Source of the DNA: Methanothrix sp. | GTDB lineage: Archaea > Halobacteriota > Methanosarcinia > Methanotrichales > Methanotrichaceae | Assembly (NCBI GenBank): GCA_028688535.1 | Contig: JAQTXY010000155.1 | Coordinates: 1-5,421, forward strand | DNA length: 5,421 nucleotides | Direction: 5' to 3' | Shown here: positions 1 through 5,328 of the stretch, piece by piece | How the letters are laid out: every line of letters starts with the position of its first letter | Numbering within the stretch: position 1 is the first letter of the stretch | Program-made: the position numbers and the translations under genes | The notes under the pieces: model-generated | The model's input: only the letters and a program-made list of their open reading frames with translations | What the model was told of the DNA's origin: nothing | The model's database searches: none

Positions 1-484
1 TCATGGCCACGGCATTAAGAGTGATGAGGAGCGCGAGGCCTGGAAGCAGGCATTGCAAAGTGTGCTAGGAATGGGCCACCTCAGTGTCCTGGATGTGGGC
101 TGCGGCACAGGTGAGATTAGCCTGCTCTTAGCGGAGATGGGTCACCAGGTAACCGGCATTGATCTCTCCCCAAAGATGCTGGCCCTGGCCAGATCTAAGG
201 CAAAGGCTACCGATTTCTTAGTTCGATTCGAGCCAGGAGATGCTGAGGCCCTGTTCTTTGGCGATGAGAGCAAGGGCAGTAACTCTCATGAGATCGACTC
301 TGCCCTGCCTCATCGTCATGGCATGGATGCTTTTCTTGCCAGGACTTACTTGGAAGATGCAGCATTTAAGGAAATTAATCTGACTTATCTTAGAGAAATT
401 CGGGACATCCAGAGAAAGTACATGCCTTTTGCTCATAAGATTAATTATAATGTTGATTATTATATGATATGTGGCAAAAAATAG
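1..484 (+). CDS. Class I SAM-dependent methyltransferase, 5' partial, apparently lacking its middle
   Basis: The frame is open from base 2 (first codon CAT) to the TAG at 482-484, giving 160 residues; the true start lies upstream of the window. Numbering from that first codon, residues 29-37 hold the SAM-binding motif I (VLDVGCGTG), residues 52-56 the GIDLS segment whose Asp usually contacts the ribose, and residues 79-84 the motif II region (GDAEAL). Type 11 methyltransferases of this kind then carry an FD.V segment and a PGG loop. Both are missing here: the sequence goes from GDES at about residue 89 to a C-terminal-looking tail ending YYMICGKK. The family usually has about 230-270 residues, so I infer an in-frame internal deletion of several dozen residues. 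The cofactor half may fold, but activity is doubtful. The substrate is unknown. The next frame starts 46 bases downstream on the same strand, so co-transcription with the transporter genes is likely. The methyltransferase call is secure; the deletion is less so. Confidence 0.8.
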   Translation, partial: HGHGIKSDEEREAWKQALQSVLGMGHLSVLDVGCGTGEISLLLAEMGHQVTGIDLSPKMLALARSKAKATDFLVRFEPGDAEALFFGDESKGSNSHEIDSALPHRHGMDAFLARTYLEDAAFKEINLTYLREIRDIQRKYMPFAHKINYNVDYYMICGKK

Positions 485-519
485 AGAACTATCTGGAAAT
501 TAGATACATTTATGGTAAT

Positions 520-526
520 GGTGATT
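520..526 (+). promoter_or_regulatory. Ribosome binding site of the 57-codon NikA remnant
   Basis: GGTGATT matches the anti-Shine-Dalgarno end of archaeal and bacterial 16S rRNA. It lies four bases ahead of the ATG at 531. It fixes the start of the short frame and argues that this frame is still translated. Confidence 0.6.
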
Positions 527-530
527 GAAA

Positions 531-704
531 ATGAGAACAAAGGTCTTATTGACCCACCTGGCGATTAGTCTAATACTCTACGTTTATGCTGTTTGTGACA
601 AGGTGAGCGGCATCAAACCACGCAATGGACCTCATGGCCAGGGCACCAACGGAGGAATAGATGGGGAACTGTGGTGGAACATAGAGCGGTGGCAGAAGGA
701 GTGA
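531..704 (+). CDS. 57-residue remnant of a NikA/DppA-type binding protein: signal peptide joined to C-terminal tail
   Basis: An intact short frame starts with ATG at 531 and ends with TGA at 702-704. Residues 1-21 (MRTKVLLTHLAISLILYVYA) read as a basic N-terminus plus hydrophobic export segment. Residues 22-57 (VCDKVSGIKPRNGP, then GELWWNIERWQKE) match the extreme C-terminus of SBP_bac_5 nickel/peptide binding proteins. The same tail recurs in the broken gene at 2603-3152 (KVTGIKPRAGP, GELWWNVEEW). A full-length family member has about 500-550 residues, so nearly the whole ligand-binding body is missing, and the join keeps the frame. The join probably falls near LILYVYAV, since an LY..YAV.D segment is normal just before the tail. 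A good ribosome binding site precedes it, and its end carries the one for the downstream permease. It cannot bind ligand as a normal SBP. It may be a neutral relic or be kept for translational coupling. Confidence 0.7.
   Translation: MRTKVLLTHLAISLILYVYAVCDKVSGIKPRNGPHGQGTNGGIDGELWWNIERWQKE
696..701 (+). promoter_or_regulatory. Ribosome binding site of the NikB-type permease, inside the end of the upstream frame
   Basis: AAGGAG encodes part of the last two sense codons of the 57-codon frame and lies ten bases before the TTG at 712. It supports the TTG start and indicates translational coupling across the TGA at 702-704. Confidence 0.6.
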
Positions 705-711
705 AGGCGAA

Positions 712-1698
712 TTGGACAGCAGCCTGGCTCGTTATATCCTGAGGAGGATTTTGCAGATCCCGCTCCTTCTGCTAGGGATCTCCCTCCTCACCTTTCTCAT
801 CTTTTATCTCTCTCCTGTAAACCCGACCATAGCTTACCTGGGCCTGATCACCGTGCAGAAGATGCCGCCTGAGGACGTGGCCAAGGTGGAAAAGCAGCTT
901 GGTCTGGACCAACCGGTACAGGTACGTTATCTGGTCTGGCTGGAGAGAATTGTGCATGGCGACTGGGGCTACTCGCATATCAAGAAACGTCCCGTGCTGG
1001 ATGTCATCTTTGAGCGGTTCCCTGCTACGCTTCTTCTGACGATAACCGGTTATTCAATAAGCGCTTTGTTAGGTGTGGCGCTGGGACTCATCTCTGCAGT
1101 AAGGGCCGGATCAAGAATTGATGTTGCCCTAAGCGGAATTAACCATGTCATCTATTCCACGCCCACTTTCCTGGTGGCCCTGCTGGCCATGCTGGTCTTT
1201 GCAGTCTGGCTGGGGTGGTTGCCCTCATCACGCATGGTTTCCGTGGATAGGCCAACCCTTGCCTGGCCGATGCTGCAAGACCGAATCATTCATCTCATTC
1301 TGCCTGCTTTTGTTCTGGCATTAAGCCATCTGGCGGTATTCTACACCTACATTCGCTCCAGTGTGCTCGAGGCCATGCAAGAGGATTATATCATTGCCGC
1401 TAGGGCTAAAGGGCTGAATGAGAGGGCAGTGATCCTACGACATGCTTTTCGAAATTCCCTTCTGCCATTCATAACCCAGATAGGAATCTTTCTGCCATTG
1501 CTCATCGGCGGCAGCGTCGTAGTGGAGAGCATCTTCGCCTGGCCGGGCATTGGCAAGCTTACCTATGATGCTGCCTTGAGAGCAGACTATATGTTACTCA
1601 TGGGTCTGGTCCTCTTTACCAGTCTCCTGGTTATCCTGGGTAATCTCCTAGCTGATATTGCTTATGCACTGGCGGATCCAAGGGTGAAATATGGATGA
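712..1698 (+). CDS. NikB/DppB-family ABC transporter permease (nickel or peptide import)
   Basis: This 328-residue integral membrane subunit of a NikABCDE/DppABCDF-type importer is full length. The first membrane segment spans about residues 10-33 (LRRILQIPLLLLGISLLTFL). The GDWGYS motif of the family's large first external loop is at 83-88. Further membrane segments lie near 105-130, 145-170, 193-215 and 254-275. The EAA loop that docks onto the ATPase covers about 220-251 (EAMQEDYIIAARAKG then RHAFRNSLLP). VESIFAWPGIGKL at 271-283 and the end LADIAYALADPRVKYG are typical. The start is TTG, chosen because AAGGAG lies ten bases upstream and the protein begins exactly where the family does. 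It follows the binding-protein remnant after 7 bases and its stop overlaps the next gene's ribosome binding site. The ATPases that would power it are not in the window. Nickel versus oligopeptide cannot be settled from the permease alone. Confidence 0.93.
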   Translation: MDSSLARYILRRILQIPLLLLGISLLTFLIFYLSPVNPTIAYLGLITVQKMPPEDVAKVEKQLGLDQPVQVRYLVWLERIVHGDWGYSHIKKRPVLDVIFERFPATLLLTITGYSISALLGVALGLISAVRAGSRIDVALSGINHVIYSTPTFLVALLAMLVFAVWLGWLPSSRMVSVDRPTLAWPMLQDRIIHLILPAFVLALSHLAVFYTYIRSSVLEAMQEDYIIAARAKGLNERAVILRHAFRNSLLPFITQIGIFLPLLIGGSVVVESIFAWPGIGKLTYDAALRADYMLLMGLVLFTSLLVILGNLLADIAYALADPRVKYG

Positions 1699-1703
1699 GG
1701 TGG
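1697..1703 (+). promoter_or_regulatory. Ribosome binding site of the NikC-type permease
   Basis: GAGGTGG overlaps the TGA stop of the preceding permease and sits four bases before the ATG at 1708. This arrangement suggests coupled translation of the two permeases, which work as a heterodimer. Confidence 0.6.
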
Positions 1704-1707
1704 CAAT

Positions 1708-2538
1708 ATGGACAATGAAAAGATGAGATACGCCTCACCAGGATTGGTGCTGATTATTGCCTTGTTGCTCCTGGCGGTGTTGGCGCCGTATCTCACCTTT
1801 TACGATCCCGTCAGAGCGAGCCTAGGCGAGCCCATGCATCCTCCATCCTTTGATCATCCCTTCGGCACCGATCATCTGGGACGCGACCTCTTCTCACGAG
1901 TGCTTTATGGCACAAGAGTCTCACTTCTCGTGGGCATGAGCGCCGCCCTTCTGGCAGTCGGCCTGGGTGCCGTGGTCGGTCTATTTTCCGGCTACTATGG
2001 GGGACGCATTGACAGCATTCTCATGCGCCTGGTGGATACCGTCTACTCGCCACCGGAGACAATTCTGCTCATGGTGTTGGTGACAATGTTTACTAGAAAT
2101 GTCTGGACAATTATCTTGGCCATTGGGCTGACTCACTGGATGAGCACCGCCCGTCTGGTGCGAAGCGAAGCCCTTTCCATTCGGCAGAGGCCTTTTGTGG
2201 AATCGGCAGTTGCGCTGGGCGCTAATGACAGCTACATACTGCTGGCGCACATAGCACCCAATCTGCTTTACATAGCCGTCATATCTGTAACCCTCATGAC
2301 TGCCCATGCCATCTTGACGGAATCTTTTCTCAGCTTCCTGGGGCTGGGGATTCCACCTCATCTGCCCAGTTGGGGGAACATGCTCAATGAGGCGCAAAGG
2401 GATATTATGCGAGGCATCTGGTGGACGACCCTCTTTCCAGGGGTGATGATAGTGACAACTGTGCTCTCCATTAACCTCTTGGGCGAGGATTTGAAGAAAA
2501 GGCTGTCTCCGAATAGAGAGGGGAGACATGAGCTGTGA
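1708..2538 (+). CDS. NikC/DppC-family ABC transporter permease (nickel or peptide import)
   Basis: This second permease of the importer has 276 residues, the normal length, and should pair with the NikB-type subunit encoded just upstream. One membrane segment is at about 11-31. The family signature HPFGTDHLGRDLFSRVLYG is at 50-68 and leads into a TM segment at about 71-95. The EAA coupling loop is near 153-186 (SEALSIRQRPFVESAVALG then HIAPNL). ESFLSFLGLGIPP and PSWG at 205-223 are diagnostic of DppC/NikC, and the end LGEDLKKRLSP matches the usual NLLGDxLRDxLDP-type terminus. The ATG at 1708 has a strong ribosome binding site and lies 9 bases after the NikB-type stop. In complete operons the two ATPase genes usually follow; here a broken binding-protein gene follows instead. 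I see no frameshift or internal stop. Confidence 0.93.
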   Translation: MDNEKMRYASPGLVLIIALLLLAVLAPYLTFYDPVRASLGEPMHPPSFDHPFGTDHLGRDLFSRVLYGTRVSLLVGMSAALLAVGLGAVVGLFSGYYGGRIDSILMRLVDTVYSPPETILLMVLVTMFTRNVWTIILAIGLTHWMSTARLVRSEALSIRQRPFVESAVALGANDSYILLAHIAPNLLYIAVISVTLMTAHAILTESFLSFLGLGIPPHLPSWGNMLNEAQRDIMRGIWWTTLFPGVMIVTTVLSINLLGEDLKKRLSPNREGRHEL

Positions 2539-2602
2539 AGGATATTGATAGCAGCATCTCTTGAAGCAGCAGTCTCTTGCCTCTTAGATGCTCTCCTCCT
2601 AG
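2539..2602 (+). other. Short spacer with AGCATCT / AGATGCT inverted and direct repeats
   Basis: Between the NikC-type stop and the binding-protein pseudogene, AGCATCT at 2553-2559 is the inverse of AGATGCT at 2586-2592. That second unit recurs at 2601-2607, at the pseudogene's putative start. The loops would be 26 or 41 bases, too long for a convincing terminator. No gene is seen here. Confidence 0.3.
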
Positions 2603-3152
2603 ATGCTTTTATGGTCTTCTTTGTCGACCTTTTTATTTTGATCGCCGGCAGTAGGCAGCGAGGCCGCAAAGACTCTGAACATCGCCCTTGCCAAGGAGCC
2701 GGATAACTTAAATCCAGTCTCTGATGCCAAAGCCTACGACATAATGAAGATTTACAGCGGTCTGGTTAAGTCGGATGCGGACTTGAAGATGATTCCAGAT
2801 CTGGCCGAATCCTGGGAGGGCTCCCCCGACGGAAAAACCTTCACATTTCACCTGAAAAGCGGCGTTAAGTAGCAAGACGGTGTGGATTTCACTGCGGATG
2901 ATGTACTCTTTACTTACGATATAGTTCTAGACGATAAGTGGTTATCAGTCTTTCCTGTATCATCGGAATACAGAAACATAGGACTCTTAATCTGGCATCC
3001 TACTCCAATCCAGAAGCAGAAAAGCTCCTGGAAGAGGGCAGAACCACCAGCGATAAGGTTACAGGAATAAAGCCTCGCGCCGGGCCCATGAGCACGGCGG
3101 CCTGACTGGAGAGCTGTGGTGGAATGTGGAGGAGTGGAGCAAGAAAGAATAA
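2603..3152 (+). pseudogene. Broken NikA/DppA-type (SBP_bac_5) binding-protein gene
   Basis: In the frame of 2663 the sequence reads EAAKTLNIALAKEPDNLNP, then PDLAESWEGSPDGKTFTFHL, KSGVK, a TAG at 2870-2872, then QDGVDFTADDVLFTYDIVLD. This is the N-terminal lobe of a nickel/oligopeptide binding protein. The TAG sits where the family has Trp (GVKWHDG). Reading back, a possible signal peptide starts at ATG 2603 but is cut by TGA at 2639-2641. After SSEYRNI (about 2985) most of the protein is missing. The next homologous piece is in another frame at about 2989 (NLASYSNPEAEKLLEEGRTT). A second loss of roughly 30-40 residues joins TTSD to KVTGIKPRAGP near 3052. A frameshift near 3085 then precedes GELWWNVEEWSKKE, which ends at TAA 3150-3152. 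The remnant is about 550 bases against about 1.6 kb for a full gene. It is homologous to the small remnant at 531-704 but clearly diverged from it, so these are two former genes. Confidence 0.88.
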
Positions 3153-3184
3153 GCGGCCAAAAGGCTAAGTAATAATATTTTAAT

Positions 3185-3219
3185 GAAGGCTCTAGGAAGC
3201 CTTCTTCTCTTTTATTGTT
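3185..3219. terminator. Hairpin between convergent operons, possibly a terminator for both strands
   Basis: GAAGGCT (3185-3191) pairs perfectly with AGCCTTC (3198-3204) around the six-base loop CTAGGA. On the plus strand it is followed by the T-rich run TTCTCTTTTATTGTTAATT. On the minus strand it is followed by ATTAAAATATTATT. It lies 32 bases past the pseudogene stop and 24 bases past the end of the minus-strand permease, where convergent transcripts should end. If the host is an archaeon, the T-rich run may matter more than the stem. Confidence 0.5.
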
Positions 3220-3228
3220 AATTGATTT

Positions 3229-4341
3229 CTACCAAAACGTCCTCCTCCTTTGCAGAAATAGGTATACGAAAAAGGGAACTCCCAGAAAGGAGGTCATAAT
3301 GCCCACCGGCAGAATCACTGGGGCCAGGATAACTCTTGCCAGGGTATCCGCGCCTAGCAAGAGCAAGGCGCCCACCAGAGCAGAGCCCGGCAAGAGAAAA
3401 CGATGGTCACCGCCTATGGCCATCCTGGTAATGTGAGGTGCGACCAGGTCTATGAAGCCTATGGTTCCCGTGAAGCAGATGATGCTGGCGGTTATGAGAG
3501 AAGCTTGCATCATGTAGATCACCCGCGTCTTCTCCACGTTCACCCCCAGGCTCTGGGCAGTCTCATCACCAGCCCCCAGAGCATTGAGATCCCATGATTT
3601 GATGATGAGATTAGGCAGACAGATGACAAGAATAGTCAGGACCATCGCCGTCGTCTCCCAGGAGGAGCGGCCCAGCGAGCCCATCATCCAGAAGACCACT
3701 TCATGAACCTTATCCGACGTTCCTGTATACTGTAGCAAGGAGGTAAGAGCCGAAAAGAGGTACATGATGGCTATGCCCGCCAAGATCATGGTCTCGGAAG
3801 AGATTCCTTTGTACTTGGCCAGACCGTAAACAGCGAGCGCAGAGAGAAGAGCGAAGATAAAAGCGTTGCCGATGACCAGCCAGGAGCCTGCCACAATACC
3901 TGCCCCAAGGATGATAGCCAATGCTGCGCCGAAGCTGGCTGCAGAAGATATGCCCAATGTGAAGGGGCTGGCGAGAGGATTTTTGAGGATCCCTTGCATT
4001 ACCGCCCCGGACGCGCCAAGGCCCATGCCAGCGACAATGCCCATCAAAACTCGGTGCAGCCGCAGGTCCCAGACAATCATATCCGTAAATGCTGTGGTCT
4101 GAAAGTGTCCGGGAAAGAGTCTGGCCAAGATGCAGGCATACACATCTATTATACTGATCTCTGCCGAGCCGAGTATTACTGCGACTCCTGCGAGGAGAAC
4201 AATGGCTATTGCGATGACCAGGAAGAAGAGCACCTTTCGGCCGGTGAATTGCCGGTATTGCTCCCTTAAATTGGTCCTCTCACAGGCAGTTGTCTTCAGG
4301 ACTCTGGAAATGTCATTGTTGCCAAACATGGGATTGACCAA
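3229..4341 (-). CDS. BtuC/FecD-family ABC transporter permease (cobalamin, iron chelate or other metal complex)
   Basis: This 370-residue, complete FecCD-type permease should form a homodimeric inner membrane channel. The first membrane segment is at about 37-58. The family signature covers about 93-140 (DLRLHRVLMGIVAGMGLGAS, then AVMQGILKNPLASPFTLGIS). A coupling region lies near 254-275 (ALGAGDETAQSLGVNVEKTR), and the strongly conserved GTIGFIDLVAPHITR is at 292-306. The end PVGIMTSFLGVPFFVYLFLQRRR is normal. The frame opens with TTG at 4341, and ATG at 4329 is the alternative. The only Shine-Dalgarno-like bases, GAGG overlapping the upstream stop, are 3 bases from TTG and 15 from ATG, so neither is ideal. 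The N-terminus is about 30 residues longer than the minimum for the family. It follows the binding-protein gene closely and is probably coupled to it. The substrate cannot be read from the permease; no ATPase follows it. Confidence 0.92.
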   Translation of the reverse strand: MVNPMFGNNDISRVLKTTACERTNLREQYRQFTGRKVLFFLVIAIAIVLLAGVAVILGSAEISIIDVYACILARLFPGHFQTTAFTDMIVWDLRLHRVLMGIVAGMGLGASGAVMQGILKNPLASPFTLGISSAASFGAALAIILGAGIVAGSWLVIGNAFIFALLSALAVYGLAKYKGISSETMILAGIAIMYLFSALTSLLQYTGTSDKVHEVVFWMMGSLGRSSWETTAMVLTILVICLPNLIIKSWDLNALGAGDETAQSLGVNVEKTRVIYMMQASLITASIICFTGTIGFIDLVAPHITRMAIGGDHRFLLPGSALVGALLLLGADTLARVILAPVILPVGIMTSFLGVPFFVYLFLQRRRTFW

Positions 4342-4346
4342 ATTCC

Positions 4347-5282
4347 TCAGAACGCCTCAGGGTGTATGAACTTGGCCAGCATCTCCAGGCCATCCACAAT
4401 CCTGGGACCGGTGCGGGTTATGAGATCTCCTTCTGCCTGGTAGATCCTGCTGTTCTTGCGGGCATCGGTCTGATTCAGGCCGCGTTCTGTTTTTGCCCAT
4501 GAGAGAGGCATGTCGGCCCCGCTTCCCATGCCTGAGCAGGCGATAATTACCTCAGGATTTCGCACGGCAATGGCTTCCGGATCTACCTGAACATATCCCG
4601 ACAGATCATGGAAGATGTTTACACCGCCTGCTTTCTCTATGAGCTCATCCTCGAAGGTTCCATAGCCTGCGGTTTTAACTGGATCGTGCCAGACGATATA
4701 AAGGACCCGTATTTTGGGAAGGGATGAGGTTTTATCGGATACTGCCTTTATTCGAGCCTCCATCTGACTGCATAGATCTGATGCATCTGCCTCCTTTCCT
4801 GTGATTTTTCCGACCTTTTCTATGGATTGAATAATGCTGCTCAGATTATTCGGATCGACGACAAAAGTGGCAACGCCCTCTTTGTCCAGCAGGGAGACTG
4901 TCCCGCTGCTGCGCGTCCGGCTGGCCAGGACCAGATCGGGATACAGTGAAAGGATCTTTTCGACATCTGGATCAACGTACCCGCCCACGACCTCGATCTT
5001 TTTGCTTTCCTTTAGCTCTAACATCGACGGAGGGTAATTGCAGTACTTCGTTGCCCCTACCACTTGATCCTTCAGGCCGAGAGCGAAGAGGATCTCTGTG
5101 TTGGATGGAGAGAGCGAGACTATTCTCTGCGGGGGTGTGGCCACGCTGACCTCCCGCCCGAGATCGTCCGCAACAGTCAGCGCACTGGTCATGTTTTCTT
5201 CTGCCGGGGTTATAAAACAGAATAACGGCAATATCATCAGAGATAATATCATCAACTTTAAGATCAAGTTCAAGTTCCTCAT
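4347..5282 (-). CDS. BtuF/FecB-type metal-chelate solute-binding protein, exported
   Basis: This is a complete periplasmic-binding-protein-like (PF01497 type) subunit that captures cobalamin, siderophore or another metal complex outside the cell. The frame opens at ATG 5312 (321 residues). I prefer the inner ATG at 5282 (311 residues) because MRNLNLILKLMILSLMILPL then reads as a normal signal peptide, and a TATA-like element about 40 bases upstream would place the transcript start between the two codons. No lipobox Cys is evident. Counting from 5312, family marks include the ADDLGREV segment at 48-55, PQRIVSLSPSNTEILFALG at 61-79, a YPDLVLA segment at 124-130, and WHDPVKTAGYGTFEDELIEK followed by AGGVNIF at 208-234. 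The NPEVIIA segment at 252-258 and the C-terminal TGPRIVDGLEMLAKFIHP are also typical. Its partner permease starts 5 bases (TTG) or 17 bases (ATG) after its stop. The ligand remains uncertain. Confidence 0.9.
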   Translation of the reverse strand: MRNLNLILKLMILSLMILPLFCFITPAEENMTSALTVADDLGREVSVATPPQRIVSLSPSNTEILFALGLKDQVVGATKYCNYPPSMLELKESKKIEVVGGYVDPDVEKILSLYPDLVLASRTRSSGTVSLLDKEGVATFVVDPNNLSSIIQSIEKVGKITGKEADASDLCSQMEARIKAVSDKTSSLPKIRVLYIVWHDPVKTAGYGTFEDELIEKAGGVNIFHDLSGYVQVDPEAIAVRNPEVIIACSGMGSGADMPLSWAKTERGLNQTDARKNSRIYQAEGDLITRTGPRIVDGLEMLAKFIHPEAF

Positions 5283-5321
5283 CCCAGTTAAACTTAATTG
5301 GATGTAACTCATAATAACTTG

Positions 5322-5328
5322 ATTTAAA
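5322..5328 (-). promoter_or_regulatory. Candidate archaeal TATA box for the binding protein-permease operon
   Basis: On the minus strand TTTAAAT, in the context AAAAGCTTTAAATCA, has an A-rich stretch upstream. A start about 25 bases downstream would fall near 5299, between the two possible start codons of the binding protein. It overlaps the stop codon of the ATPase fragment. The call rests on pattern alone and assumes an archaeal host. Confidence 0.35.

Noticed and set aside
485..530. A promoter between the methyltransferase and the 57-codon frame
   Set aside because: The AT-rich bases near 497-515 lie too close to the ribosome binding site at 520 for a TATA box to give a transcript that includes it. 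Read-through from the methyltransferase is more likely.
1981..2529. Long open frame on the minus strand opposite the NikC-type permease
   Set aside because: It is the complement of a well-supported gene. Its translation is rich in His, Gln and Arg, shows no domain I recognise, and has no matching operon context.
2553..2607. AGCATCT...AGATGCT as a terminator after the NikC-type gene
   Set aside because: The stem is only 7 bases with a loop of 26 or 41, and the first pairing has no T run after it. This is too weak to call as a terminator.
2358..2669. Minus-strand frame across the end of the NikC-type gene, with CTCCTCCT read in reverse as a strong AGGAGGAG site
   Set aside because: The AGGAGGAG site at about 2593-2600 lies inside this frame, not before its start, and the translation is low-complexity Arg/Ser/Lys-rich. 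It looks like a chance open frame.
2870..2872. TAG read as pyrrolysine in the binding-protein gene
   Set aside because: Some methanogens decode UAG, but the family has Trp here, one transition away. The same gene also carries a TGA, deletions and frameshifts, so a nonsense mutation in a dead gene is the simpler reading.
3994..4369. Overlapping plus-strand frames opposite the BtuC/FecD-type permease
   Set aside because: They mirror a complete membrane protein gene on the other strand and show no family motifs or ribosome binding sites.
5222..5255. Tandem AATATCATCA direct repeat
   Set aside because: The two copies encode the LMIL..LMIL hydrophobic core of the signal peptide on the minus strand, so protein sequence constraint explains the repeat.
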